From Beverwykella pulmonaria (Eukaryota > Ascomycota > Dothideomycetes > Pleosporales > Melanommataceae), in NCBI GenBank assembly GCA_001599595.1, contig BCHH01000013.1, forward strand, positions 887,463 to 951,462: a stretch of DNA of 64,000 bases. The letters run 5' to 3'. This document shows positions 38,635 through 51,500 of this stretch, piece by piece. The position numbers and the translations under genes were made by a program. Numbering within the stretch: the stretch's first letter is position 1; each line of letters opens with the position of its first letter. The notes below the pieces were generated by a model, which was given only the letters and a program-made list of their open reading frames with translations, made no database searches and was not told the DNA's origin.

Positions 38635-40501
38635 ATGCTTCCCAGTCGAGGGCTGCGGCCCGCCCACTCCACATGTTGTGCTTCCCGCCAAATATTACAT
38701 ATCCGTGCCAATGGGGCAAGAAAGGTGCGCAATGGCTCTCCGTCCGTCTATACACCTCAGATGTGACCCGCGGACGCCTCTGGCTAGCACCACGCGTTCA
38801 ATGAACGAGGTACCTTACGTTATGCGAAAATTACTGACGATTCTGCCACCCGCAGTTCTCTTCGGTCCCTCGAACATCCCTCCCCGCTGCTGCCCGTCGA
38901 ACGAGTCATTTGCAAACTACATCATGGAGAGCTGGTGCCACCTCCCCTCCCAGTCTTCTCAATGCATCTTCAGTCCGCTATGGGTCTTGGTATGCCCCGT
39001 GGTCATGGGGGAGCTCAAGTACACCACCCGAAAATGTCACACCGTCCACACCACCCTCCGAATCCGCCGCGAATACCCCCCTCTCGTCTGAACTAGTCGA
39101 AACTGTTGTCACATCCAACACGCCAGAACTCACCCCAGTCGGTATAGATACCGCAGCAGTGGTCGACAGCGCTACCTCGCCGGAGCCTATTAGCACTATC
39201 GAGGAGCTCCTTGCCAACCCAGAATCTGGCAAACTCCCTACATCAGACCCTTCCCTTTCCATCGATCACTTTGGCCAGCTGAAGGAGCTGGGACTCGATT
39301 ATGGGTGGGGACCGTCTGCATTCTTCGAATGGTTAATCGAGCATGTCCATGTTGCGTCAGGTCTTGGATGGGGAGGTTCGCTCATTGTTTGTACGGTCTT
39401 GATCCGTACCTGCCTCTTCTACTTCCAGGCGCAAGGCTCAGATAACCTGGGGAAGTTGGCCGCTATGAAGCCTATCTTGGAAGGATACCAGAAGAAGTCG
39501 GAAGAAGCGATAAGGACGGGGGATAAGGAGAAGGAGCGGCTATACCAGATGAAGCAACAGCAAATTGGGAAAGAAATTGGCGTCAAACTGGGCAAGGGTT
39601 TCCTAGGCCCTGTCATGATCGGCGTGTTTGGATTTGGAGCTTTTCGATGCTTGCGCGGTATGAGCACACTTCCGGTCCCGGGAATGAGTGACGCGGGTTT
39701 TCTCTGGTTCCAGGATTTGACCGTAGCGGACCCGTACTATGCCTTGCCGGTTTTGACGGGTGCGATCATGTGGGCTGTAATTAAGGTTTGTTTACTGATT
39801 AATTATATCTGGTATAGTTCTAACATTCTAATCAGAATGGCGGCGAACAAGGCATTCACAATGAAACAGCACAGGCCGGGCAGGCAAAATTCGTCCAAAA
39901 TATCATGCCCCTCGGCATCGCAATCATTACCATGTGGCAGCCCGCTGGCCTCCAGTTCTATTTCTTCTGCTCCAGCATTCTAGGTGGTATTACCGGTCGT
40001 ATGCTTCGCTCGCCCAGTGTCCGAAGTTTCATGAACATATCCCCGCTACCCAGCAGAGAAACCCAAGAAATCTTCAGCAAGATCATCGAAGAGAAGAAGC
40101 CCCTGAACATGGTCAGAGGAAAAGACGGAAAGATTAGATACCAGGCCCCCAACGCCCCCTCGTCAAATAACAACACTGGTCAAATTCGCGGTCTGACGCT
40201 CAAGTCAGGCACCAAAGTGCCTACCCATCTCCGCCCTGTCCTTTCTGACAAAGAAAAGCAAAGATTGGACCTGGAGAAGGATTACAAGAGCGGCATGGCC
40301 AACAAGGGGGTTATGCAGAAGGCGACTTGGGTAACCACGCACTATGCACCCGATGCCGTGTGGAAGAGGCTCCGAAAGACAACTACGAAGTCAGAATCAG
40401 AGGCGGCGCCAGCGCCGGAGGAGAAACCGAAACCGAAGCCCAAAGTTGCCAGGCCGGATCCTGAAGTAGAGCGGAGGAAAAAGTTTCAGAACAGGAAGTA
40501 A
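38635..40501 (+). CDS. OXA1: Mitochondrial inner-membrane insertase Oxa1
   Basis: Three exons (38635-38724, 38856-39785, 39836-40501) give 561 residues. Oxa1/YidC/Alb3 features include a long hydrophilic N-terminal region with a presequence (MLPSRGLRPAHSTCC..), then GGSLIVCTVLIRTCLFYFQ (TM1), the charged matrix loop, FLGPVMIGVFGFGAF, YALPVLTGAIMWAVI and NIMPLGIAIITMWQPAGLQF. The C-terminal matrix tail is strongly basic (KPKPKVARPDPEVERRKK), as needed for ribosome binding. Oxa1 inserts mitochondrially made proteins into the inner membrane. The 5' join is the least certain: starting at 38635 with a GTGCGC donor keeps phase and gives a typical presequence. An alternative start (MALRPSIHLR) with the donor after 38815 is possible. 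Confidence 0.93.
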
Positions 40502-40930
40502 ATAAGAGTGGTAGGGTTTTGTGTGTATGATAGCACGATTCTTGTCTGTGTTAGTGTAGTGAAGTGGCATAGCGCCGACGCGTATGTATAGATATGAATA
40601 GCATTGAAGGTGGGATATGCATAAGAGGTTGGAATCGCATCTGGATTGGATTGTACATGTACACAATACGGAAAACACAACTGCTCTTGTATTCGTTCAT
40701 CTTTTGATGCGACTGGTATCGCAAAATGAGTTTGGTTCCAGAACGCCAACTCGTCCACTCGATTTCATGATGCGGCTGCACCCTCTACCGCACGTTTTTG
40801 GGATCGAGAGATTCTCCATTTCGGTTCCTCGATCTCTAAAAGTATTGTTGCTGCTTTTCCATCCCGACAGAAGGGTTCAGCCCTTCGGTTGTCATGCCTT
40901 CGCAATGCCTAATCATCCAGCTAGTCTTCT
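40502..40930. other. Intergenic, convergent OXA1 and MIM1 3' flanks
   Basis: A 0.43-kb spacer with AT-rich 3' sequence; no gene is supported. Confidence 0.6.
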
Positions 40931-41406
40931 CTACTCTAGGCTCGTGTACATGTCTAACTCCTCCCCACTCCGCCGTTTCCGCTCCACGGGATCGGCGCGC
41001 ATTTCGACTCCGGGGCCGACGCGATGACTCGGAAATACCTATCCACATCAATTAGCATAATCGCTCAACCCCTTCTCCGTCACCCCTCCCTCTACACACT
41101 AACTTGAAAACTGGAATGGAAAGATAGCCGTACCTTCGTACCTCCCCACCCCAACCGAAATGCCGCCTCATTCGCAACCAACTCCCCAAACCCAAGCATC
41201 AGCCCGTTTATAAATGGGAGTAATAGATTGATCGCTGCGCCCCGGATTAGACCCCAGAGTGTGGGAGGTGAGTACAGGATGAGGGGGGACGAAGAGGAGG
41301 AAGGTTCGGAGGGCGAGTGCGCATAGTTTTCGCTGTCGGAGGGGATAGTTATACCAGATTCGGTGAGGTTGGTGGGGTGCGTTTCGGGGGGTGAGGAGGT
41401 CGACAT
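40931..41406 (-). CDS. MIM1: Mitochondrial outer-membrane import protein Mim1 (TOM13 family)
   Basis: Two exons (41406-41134, 41038-40931) give 126 residues; yeast Mim1 has 113. The hallmark RGAAINLLLPFINGLMLGFG then ELVANEAAFRLGW is the conserved membrane segment of the TOM13 family (PF08219-type). The intron join restores GWGGTKVFPSHRVGP and a charged C-terminal tail ending YTSLE. The N terminus is Ser/Pro-rich and acidic. Mim1 inserts alpha-helical outer-membrane proteins and helps TOM assembly. The frame is open upstream to 41628, but the inner Met (MSTSSPPETH) gives the family-typical length. Confidence 0.9.
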
Positions 41407-42750
41407 GTTGGATATGGGGGGAGGTGGGTGGTGACGAAGCTCGAGGTTGCAATTGTCGATGGGGTTTCGTGGGTGAATTTGATAGGTTGTGCGGAAGTTC
41501 AAGGGTTGGGTGGAAGGGGCAAATGCAATTGGTGAGAGCCTCGAGGGCGTGAAGTTGTGAGGTGCGGATTTGAGGCTCTGGTGCTGGAAGTTCGATGCCG
41601 GGGTCGTGCCGAGGAGCGAGAGGCTCATGCGGATGACTAAGTGATGATTATGCGGTCTAGAAAAGTTGGGTCACGATTCACTCCTAATAGACAATGTCTA
41701 CTTAGGGTTTAGGTTCGAGTCTGGATGCGCAGATGTGATGACGATGCATTTCCTGGATAGTTTTGGATGGGACTTTTTTCGAAGTGGTGCCGCCATGGAT
41801 TCATGTGTTGCGTGTCAAATTGTCAGAATGATGCAGGCCCAGAATTAAAGATTCTACGGGGAAAAATCCGAAGTCTCTTCATCTCTCCATCCTAACTCAA
41901 TGTCTAAGACTCACCGTCAGACTTACTTCCGACCCTTATTCCTAAAAGTTATAAGGGTGCAACTAAACATATTAAGGGCCCTCGCAATATTAACCAAAAC
42001 GACTCGATAGCAGGCTTCCACGGGAATTAAATAATGCCCGCATGCAGGCGGCCTCGCATGGGCTTAGATGATTACAGTACCTTAGCAGCCTGCTCGCTGA
42101 GCCCAAGGGTCAGGCTCCATGGTAAGAAATTCGGAGCTTCATATGTATCTGCAGTCAGAACGCTGAATCCTAAATCCTGAATCCTGAATATCTACGGGCA
42201 TACGAAGCTGGAAGTCCGTTCATCTCCACAACAAATGCGTTGTACAAGCCACATCACGCCCTTGTGCTGCGATTTGACTTGACAGGCTGTGTCTGGCAAA
42301 AGAGCACTACACACCACAACACACAACAGCTTCAGCTTGAATTAAGAAAATTAGCATAGGACAATGAGCTCGTGAAATGCGAGCTTCCGAGGTGGGCGAC
42401 GAAGTTTTCTCTAGGGGTGCAAAAGAGGAGGAAGGCAAAAGTTGGATCATAACAGCAGCAGAAACATGATATATTTTACTGCGTTACAATTACTTACCAT
42501 GTGAAAAAGTGCTGGCGAAAGCGAAAAAGTATATATAGTGTTGAAGTGCCGTGTCATGGAGGCTCTTGCCTTAAGTAACGGCGCTAATCTCGGTCTAGCC
42601 TCTTGTGGTGAAGGCGACGTCAAGGCTGCCGCCTCGAGTTTAAGCTCCCCAGGCCCTAAGTAAACCCCACCAGCTTTCCTTACTACAGCTCCTGACAATC
42701 AACCACCTGGGCATCTTCCTCGCCTTCGCCCTCCTGAAGCAAGAACTGTC
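41407..42750. other. Divergent promoter region, MIM1 / SHP1
   Basis: 1.3 kb without a supported gene. An AT-rich block lies at 41850-42200. The remainder shows no recognised motif. Confidence 0.5.
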
Positions 42751-44095
42751 ATGACTTCAGGACCTCCTCCCAACCTTGACGCACTTATTGCAGAATTGTC
42801 AAGCTTAACCGGTCTTGCTCCCACAGAAGCTGAACAGTACTTGCAAGCAGGCAACTGGGATCTCCAGGCCTCCGCTTCCCTTTTCTTCGACCAAGAACAA
42901 GCCGAGCCAGAGAACGAAGAGCCCGACGTCGACATGGCCGGCGACGACGAGGCTCAACAGCCAACGCCCACCCCTCCACACCAGCCTGGCGGCGGTCGCA
43001 CGTTAGACGGCACCTATGTTCCCCCGGCACCATCCTCTTCATCTGCACAGCCATCATCTAGCCGCCAGCCTCCCCAGCGAGGCGGGCTGAGGACGCTTAA
43101 GGATCTGCAATCCCAGAGTGGTGGTGGGCATGGCCATGCACACGGCGACGACGGAGACCATGAGTCCGATGAGGACTTCAAGGACGACGAGAACCAGGAC
43201 TTCTTTGCCGGTGGTGAGAAGTCGGGCCTCGCTGTGCAGAATCCCAATCAGGCTGCTAATCCTCGAGACCACATCAACAACATCATCCGTAGAGCTCGAC
43301 AGTAAGTAGGGCCACACTCACCACCATTGGCACTGGTTAATGTGACTCAGGAATGCCCCTCGTCCGGGCGGTGACGATGAGCGACCTACCACCCGCTTCA
43401 GAGGCACGGGTACGACTCTCGGTGGCGACGGTGCGCCTTCTCGCACAATCCCGGACCCACACGCCGCCACCCCACAGCCGGCCCCGCGCGCCCATCGCGA
43501 GCTACACCTCTGGCGCGACGGGTTCTCAGTCGACGATGGCCCCCTCTTCCGCTACGACGACCCGGCCAATGCGGACACACTCGAGATGATCAATAACGGC
43601 CATGCCCCGCTAGCCATCCTGAATGTCGAGCCTGGGCAAGAGGTCGATGTCGAGGTGCATGCGCACAAGGACCAGGACTACGTGCAGCCGAAGAAGAAGT
43701 GGGTTCCCTTTGGTGGTTCGGGTCAGCGTCTAGGCAGTCCCACCCCCGGTGGAACCTCAACGCCTCCGCCAGCCCCTGCTGCAACGTCGAGTACTCCAGC
43801 GGCCTCGACCTCGTCGAGCTCTGCGCAACCGTCGGTTGACATCGATGCTTCTGCACCTACGATTACACTGCAAATCCGGCTCGGTGACGGCACCCGACTG
43901 CAGTCCCGCTTCAACACTACGCATACGGTTGGCGACGTGTACGGCTTTGTAAATGCGGCGAGTGCAGGCAGCACGCAGCGGGCGTATGCTCTCATGACGA
44001 CATTCCCTTCGAAGGAGTTGACAGATAAGAGCCAAGCACTGGGTGACATGGCTGAATTCAAGCGTGGTGGCGTTGTAGTGCAGAAGTGGAAGTAA
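42751..44095 (+). CDS. SHP1: p47/Shp1-type UBX cofactor of Cdc48
   Basis: Two exons (42751-43301, 43351-44095) give 431 residues. A UBA-like domain (LDALIAELSSLTGLAPTEAE, residues ~8-48) is followed by an acidic and Gly/Pro-rich linker, the SEP domain (HLWRDGFSVDDGPLFRYDDP .. GHAPLAIL) and a C-terminal UBX domain (TITLQIRLGDGTRLQSRFN .. YALMTTFPSKELTD). The cofactor brings ubiquitinated cargo to the Cdc48/p97 AAA-ATPase for membrane fusion, autophagy and protein phosphatase 1 regulation. The intron has a GTAAGT donor. A second Pro/Ala/Ser-rich linker precedes UBX. Confidence 0.96.
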
Positions 44096-45102
44096 ATGCG
44101 TACAGGGATCTTGGTGTTCACTGGTGTGGCTTGAGCTTTACCAGTGACGATTATGTAGACACAGGACGGTCTGGATGAAAGTGGAGCTGTTACGAGTCCC
44201 TCTTTCTTTCCAGGTCCGAGCGTAGATATTCCGAGTAGTCTCTCGAACATCAAATGTGGTTCCGTGCGCCATGAACATCCAACTAGATATAGCCCAAAGG
44301 CACATGGTAATCATGGACGTTCGCGATTCATTTTGCTGGATAAGTAGCATGATGGCAATGTCAAAATCTCATCATGGGAATCGCAAATGTATGCAGCGAA
44401 TGATTCAAGATTGCATGTGTAACGTCGACGTGCCGGCTGCCAGATGATTTGAGCGACGACTGCAATCCATATCCCAACCCGCATAATTTACGCCGAACAA
44501 CGAGGGTCTCTCATGCATAGGATCTGCTGTATTGCTTCTATTTCCGGGAATGGGTGTTTGGCCGCGGCGGAGGAGCGATCCTGGTGGGGCGCATTCGCAT
44601 TCGCAGTCAGATCTCGCTCACTCTTCCCTGTTCCTGGACGTTTCGAAAGTCCGCCAGCGTTGCACGAATGCTCGGACGCCCCAACAGGAACAGAGGTCCC
44701 TGCAGATAACGGGCTCCATCTCTGTGAATGGTGGCGTCGTGCGGAACGGCTGGTAAAACATGCAGCAACTGCCCCGACGGCTTCAAACGCAGCCTTCATC
44801 ACCGTGCCTTCTTCGCCCTACGGCGTGGGTTTCATCGGCTTCTCTCACTTTTCTTTCGTCCTTCTCTGCCATTGCTGTGTGCGTTTTGCGTCTCTCTTTC
44901 TCTCTCGCTCCTCTGTCTGTCGCCTGCCTTGATTTGTTGCGTGACGTACGTCGAGAACCGCGTACCTTGTTCGCTCTATTCGACAACTGCGCGGCCACGA
45001 TCGTGACAGATTCACGCCTGCAAGCGATGCAGTCATAACAGATCACGACTCAATTAATTGTTCCATTCTTTCACCCCTGCTCGCCTCGCGGCGCTCGCTA
45101 CC
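44096..45102. other. Intergenic with CT-rich promoter stretch
   Basis: 1.0 kb between co-directional genes. The right part (about 44850-44935) is strongly CT-rich, a common fungal core-promoter feature. Open frames here (for example 44513-44932) look spurious. Confidence 0.55.
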
Positions 45103-47536
45103 ATGCTCATTCGATCTCCTCGAAGACTCACCTTATTTTCCTTCCTTGCGTTCATATGCATCATTGCAGTCTTACAACAGTCGCCATGGGCCAGTACAAA
45201 TGTATATGAGCAGCTTCCACTCTTTCACGGCTCACCGAGCAGTCCTATCAGCAGTCCGAGTAGCAGTCCTAAAGAACCTCTGAATCCGTCCGGCGGAAGG
45301 CCCACGAGCCCGGACCCCGTCAACGCTGAGCAACAAAATGGATCGACTTCGAACAAACCGGCACCTCCATGGACGACTGCAGTTACCAAACCAAGCCCAC
45401 TGGACTACGCGCCACCGCGACCGGCCAATCTCAAGGAATATATGAAGGAGATGTTGAACTGGAAAAGGCCGTCGTGGAATGGACACTGGCCGCCCTTTGC
45501 GGACTACATTGATAAGGAATACGACCCTAATCGGTGGGAAGCATTCGAAATGTGAGACGTGAGCGCAGTCTGTGCAAGAGAAAATTTTCTGACTGTGCAT
45601 TAGGGACAACCGGCCCTACCGATCTGGACACGACAAGTTGAACAAAAGCGCCGCCGCCACGCCTCAGGTTTACAAGCCATTCCCGACCTATAACACCCCC
45701 GAATGGAAGAAGAAATGGAAAGGCGAATATGTGGCGTGCGTAGGACCGCGAGGAGTTCCGCTCAATATTAGCACCGACGACGACGTTCAGGTGTATTACG
45801 GCGTTCCAGAAGGCTTCCCTAAGGTCTTTGCAGGTGGGTATGACGTTGTAGGGCTGGACGGGGACGTCTGCTTTGATCGATACTCGCGATATGGGCCCTA
45901 CGGATTTGGAGACGACGAATATCCGGAAGAAGTACAGAACTGGAAGGCCCCCGAAACCGTCCCTGAGTGGAAGGAAGTGCGATGGGGAGAGCTCCAAGAT
46001 GAGTGTTTAAAGCGGAACCAGAATCGGTACCGGCCAGAGGCCCGGACTCCTGTTGTGAAGATTCCTAGCACAGCGCTCCCAGCCTCAGCCGTTGCATCAT
46101 CAGCATTTGCAATCCCGAAAGACACTAGCAGAAGCAACATGGAGAACAGGGGTGCGAATGAAGTGGTATATCACCACCGGACTGCCGTCCTTATTCGTGC
46201 CTGGACCGGATACAAGTACGAAGAGAATGATATCACTGCGATTCGCGCCATGGTCTCCGAGCTTTCTCTTCAATCTGGTGGTGAATATCAGGTCTTTCTA
46301 TATGTGCACGTCAAGGATCGCAATCTAGCCATCTTCGACGATGCTGATCTCTACCAAAAGACTTTGAGGGAAAATGTTCCAGAAGAATTGAGAGATATGG
46401 CGATACTATGGTCTGAATCTATCTTCCCGAAATGGTACCCAGATGTTAAGGACTGGCAAGTGTATTGGCAGCAGTTCATGTGTCTCCAGTGGTTCTCATT
46501 GACACACCCTGAATTCGACTACATCTGGAATTGGGAAACAGACGCCAGGTATACAGGACATCACTACCATTTTTTCGAGAAGATCAGTGAGTTTGCAGAT
46601 CGGCAGCCGCGAAAACTGCTCTGGGAACGCAACAAACGCTACTACATACCTTCGGTTCATGGAGACTACAAATCTTTCATTGAAAACACCCACGCAGACG
46701 TGCTCAATGCGTCCGCGCATTCACTCATACCCGCACCTGTCTGGGGTCCACGACCGTGGGCACGTGCAGATCCCCCCCAGAAACCCCTTGGACCTACACC
46801 GCCCACGACTTTTGACGAAGACAATTTTGAATGGGGGGTAAATGAACCGGCAGATTTCATCACTCTCCTCCCAATGTGGGATCCCCGCAACACAAGTTGG
46901 TCGTATAAGGATAAGATCTGGAATTATCTACCTGGCGTTCGTCCGATTTTCACGCCCGAGGACGGCGCCGCAGATTGGTTTACAAACCCTGAATTCGAGA
47001 GCATAGATCGAAGGGTATTCATCAACACGGTGGTGCGATTTAGCAAGAAGATGTTACAGGCCATGCACGAGGAAAATCTCGTGGGACGGAGCATGCAAGC
47101 TGAAATGTGGGCCTCGACAGTTGCACTACAGCATGGGCTGAAAGCTGTCTATGCGCCACACCCGATCTTTAATGACCGCCACTGGCCCGCTGCCTATGCG
47201 GAGGGGATCTTCGACGCCCGGTCTACCGTTGATCCTGTCACTGGCGGTGCTATTGAATCCGTCCAAGGTGCCTGGACCGAGCAGGCAGATTCCCCGTACA
47301 ACCACGACAGAGAATATAACTTTCAGGGCTGGAGTTGGTACTACGCGTCCAAGTTCCCACGGAATCTGTACAGGAGGTGGTTGAACTGGCCGATTACTAT
47401 GCAAGATTGGGGTGAGAAGGAGAGGGTTGAGGGTGGTCCCGGCTTTGACGGGGATCTGGAGCAGAAGAGGATGTGTATGCCAGCTATGCTATTGCATCCG
47501 GTGAAGAGAATGGATAAAGCCCTGACGAAGATATGA
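45103..47536 (+). CDS. DUF3405-family type II membrane protein
   Basis: Two exons (45103-45551, 45604-47536) give 793 residues. A single signal-anchor (LFSFLAFICIIAVLQQ, residues ~11-26) after a short basic N terminus indicates a type II protein facing the Golgi/ER lumen. A Ser/Pro-rich stem (SPSSPISSPSSSPKE) follows, then a large lumenal domain. The latter matches fungal DUF3405 (PF11885-type) by its aromatic-rich pattern: VLIRAWTGYKYEENDI, FPKWYPDVKDWQVYWQQFM, HPEFDYIWNWETDARYTGHH. The WETDAR block contains a DxR/ExD-like acidic cluster suggestive of a GT-A glycosyltransferase, but no activity is established here. The function in cell-wall or glycan synthesis is inference. Confidence 0.85.
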
Positions 47537-48505
47537 GAAGAAAGAAGAAGAAAAGGGAGGATCGCATACGCCGCCAACTTTCTTGTTGGCTTCTTAACGT
47601 ATAACCGCTTTTTAGGTTGGACTCGACACACTTATACATATATATCCGCCATCATACCCGACATACTTTTTTCAGTATGTCACTTTTTCACTTTTTGGCC
47701 GCTAGGCGTGCCACTTAGGCCGATTAGATGGAACAAAAGCTCTGAAGGTCTGGTATATGGCGGATTGGACGAGACAGTTTTAGATCTCGGAGGGCGCATG
47801 GATTGGAATGGTTTGGGGGCGTCTATAGATTCTTACTTCTTGCCCTGCTGGTTGGTGCAGCTGGATGGGATTAGAAAACGGTGTTAGGGTATATATTAGA
47901 TGTGTAGATAGGCCTCTGCAATCGAAAAGAGTGAACGTGGATGGTTTGTCTGGTGATTAGGCTAGGCCGTGATTTGCCAACCGTGACGGAGCTTCACCAC
48001 CACACCACCAGCCTTTGAACCATCTATCATCTTCATGCTCTGCACATCGCATTTCATCTGTTAAATCCCTTCAACGGTCTTTATGCTTCAAAATCCAGTG
48101 GCCCTCGCCTTCTTCGTCACCATGCCCTCCACCTTGGAGGAACGATGGATTGGATGGTGCAATTGCCCTACGATAGGGCGGTAAGCGAGGGCGACGATGT
48201 TTAGCGTCTTTCACAGAATAGTCAGGGCTGAATAATCTTAGGTATACAAATCGTAAGCTGGGGGCCTGGCTAAATCTATGAAAAGCTAATGCATGGCTTG
48301 CATATCTGACAGGGTACGAAGCGAGGGCTTTAGGGCGAGGAGGACCATAGCGAACGGCCTCAGACACTCGCGCCCTGCCTTGCGAGGGACAAAGTGCTGC
48401 CCACTTCATGTCTCTTCTGGCTGCTTCTTTCTCCCAAATATCTCCTCCCACAATATTTCCAGAAAATTATACAGTGATATCTACAACGAGTTCTAGCGAT
48501 CAAGA
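47537..48505. other. Intergenic, no gene supported
   Basis: 1.0 kb between co-directional genes. Minus-strand open frames (48071-48451 and others) lack motifs. Confidence 0.55.
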
Positions 48506-51500
48506 ATGAGCGGTGGTGCAGGAGATCCTCAGTCTTCCTGGCATTCGTCCACTTTTGGACCTCACGACGGGTTGGGTGCAACGAGTTCGTACGAGTTGCC
48601 TATTATGGATGACTCGGAGAATTATGTGAGTCAATTTGTAATTCAAAAAGGGCTAAAGGGCTCAAGTCTAAAGAAATATATTTGATAGAGAAGATAACGC
48701 TAACCTTATTAAGCCTTCTTCTTCAAATAATGCTCCAACCTCGATGCTCCAGCGCCCACTTGGAGATTCTGGCTACTACGACAATACCCTGTTCAGGCTA
48801 GTCTCAACCCGCCCTTCTGTGCCACACACAATCGGAACCTTGCAACCTCCTCATCATCCCATGATACAGGAGACCGTGTCCGATCAACTTGCAAAATGGG
48901 ACAAGTGGTTGCACGATTGGTATGTCGGCAGTGGCCGACATATGCCTGATGACAACCAACTGCTCTTATTTGCCTTTTTAATCAGAGCTCCGGAGCCAGC
49001 TATCAGGGCAAGGTTCCGGCAATATTACGAAATGGACAACTACACATCGTCCTCCTTCGGATATTCGACCGACAGCAGTCAAGAGGCCCTAACACTTGCG
49101 CAAATTGCACCTTCTGTAGCGTTGCAGGTACCTAACCGTTTGGTGGAGCTGCCGGCTGAGCATCAGACGTCCATTGTCCTTTCCACCGGCTACCTACAAG
49201 CTTCAGACGATGATATTTTCGATGGACTCGACATGAGTACACTTCCGCCTCCACTCGGAGCCGAACACGAAACCGTCTCCGGAGCCGGAGCGCCTTCGAT
49301 AGTCAACGCTCCTCGGTCGGAGAGGGTGATACTGACTCCAAGCTTGGTTTCACTAATCTTAAGCGTTGCTAAGGTCAGAAAAGACACAGGTTGCGGGAGT
49401 CGTAATTCACGGTGAGTGTGTTCTTTTTTTCTTCTCTCAATTTCTACCTAGCCTAAATCAACTTCCTGGACAAACACTTCGATATGGCAGGCCACGGCAT
49501 GAGAGCCAAATCCAGCAAGAGGGCAAGAGGACTGACCCAGCCCCACTATCCACTTCTGTAGCTGTCAGAAGGCACTTTTGCTGAGGCTCTGAAAAGCTTA
49601 TTAGGAGGTGAAGGAATCATGTGGTGTGTCGTATTATTTAGTCTCTCTGCTGACCGTTGATCAAATATTAGTCAGGGCTCAGGGAAATACCAATGCACCC
49701 TCGAATGCGGCAGACAATGCAAGTCGCCGCATGACCTAGCCCGACATGAGAATATCATATACCTGCAGAACCTCTGGTTTTGCACCCGCTGTGGGGATCT
49801 TGATGACGCGTCCGAAAACGACTTGCACTGTCGTGAGGACAAGTTTCGAGACCACATGCGCCAAGCTCACCCTGGCTGGGTCGAACAAGGAGGCCTTGGA
49901 GACTGTAAGGTCCCTAAAATTCCTTCGTTGTCTTTCCCTCGAAGATGCGGTTTTTGTGATCAAGGCCGATTTTATGCGCGCGACTGGAATCACCGTTATA
50001 ATCACTTAGCGATGCACTTCAAAGCTGGTGCGACTATGGACCAGTGGCGTAATTGGCCTGAGGACGAAGCCGAAGACGAAGATGATCTTGAAGATGTTCC
50101 GAAATCGGACGACGACAACGAAGATGATAGTGGCGGTAACAGCGACGGTGGGAGTAATGATCAGCCGGATGGTACGCCACCTCCCGACATTGGTCCCTCT
50201 CAAGGCCCCGGTGGGTCCTCTGGAGCCTCTCCTAGAGGTTGGAAGCCCGCCCCAGGCGACATCCTACCCCCATGGGGTTCACCTCTGTTTCGTGACTTTT
50301 CGTCATGTGTTGCTGTCTCTCCACTTCCAGGCCACCAAACTTCAAACAAATCACAAAAGTTATCCCAGTGGATTCTACCTATCCTGTCAATTGGACGTGT
50401 AAATTTTAAAGGTGGAACAGCATCCATATACAAAGTCACAGCATATATCAGTCATCTTCCATGGATTTGCAAGAACGGTGATGCCACTGATTCAGGAGGG
50501 GTTTGTTACTCAATCATAATGATAAATTATATTGCTAACGTACTTCAAGTATCGCGTATTGGCGGTCAAGACAATCCAAAACGAGCACCGACGGTCCCAT
50601 GAACGAGAGCTTGAGGCCTATGCAAGACTAAGTCAACTTGAGCAAGGCCATCCGAATATTCTCAAGTGCTTTGGTTCATTCATACAACCAGATCATAACG
50701 GGAAATCTACCTACAATCTGCTACTAGAATATGCCGACTACGATCTAGACGAGTATTTCGCCCACACATCTCCGCCAATAAACCCACAAGAGACGGCATT
50801 GTTGTGGAAGCAATTCTATGGGGTCGCAGATGGCCTACAGACACTTCATAGTGGGCTCGTCAAGGGAGAGAACGGTTGGCATTGCGCTGGGTGGCACTTT
50901 GATCTGAAACCAGCCAACATCCTTCGCGTCGAAGACAGTTGGAAAATTGCAGACTTTGGCTTCTCGAAATTTGTCGACACCAAGGACGGCAAGCCATCCA
51001 AGCAGATTGTTGAGGGTGGCACACACAAGTACAGTAAGTGAAGACCCGGCTTCCCTTGTGGTAAGTACAATTAGTAACATGTCTTTAGGTGCGCCAGAAC
51101 TTTGCGGTTCTAATAACTCCAACCCTGTCTCTCGAGCATACGATATATGGTCACTTGGATGTATAATGATGGAACTTGTCACATGGAGTGTGTCAGGTTA
51201 TTCGGGCGTTCAAAAGTTGCAAGATTTCCTGAAGATTGCTATTCTGGATACTGGCATAAAAAATCATCGCGGTATCCCAAGCTTTCACGACGGGAAACGA
51301 GTTCTCCCTGGAGTCCAATTGTGGCGCGATCACTTGCGAAGCAACATCCGTGCCAACGACCACATCACTGGAAAGATTCTAGATCTAATTGACGAACATT
51401 TGCTGCAAGACGACCCGAGGGCACGATTCAGTTCGAAAGAGCTCTGTGAGCATTTGGACCAGTTGTTGCAACGGACGGAGCCGACGCAGATAATTTCCAC

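Noticed and set aside
38732..38815. Alternative OXA1 start (MALRPSIHLR) with a donor at 38816
   Set aside because: In phase and possible, but the 38635 start gives a more typical Oxa1 presequence and a donor-acceptor pair that also keeps frame.
44513..44932. 139-codon + frame upstream of the DUF3405 gene
   Set aside because: Overlaps the CT-rich promoter/leader; Cys/Ser-rich low-complexity translation with no motif.
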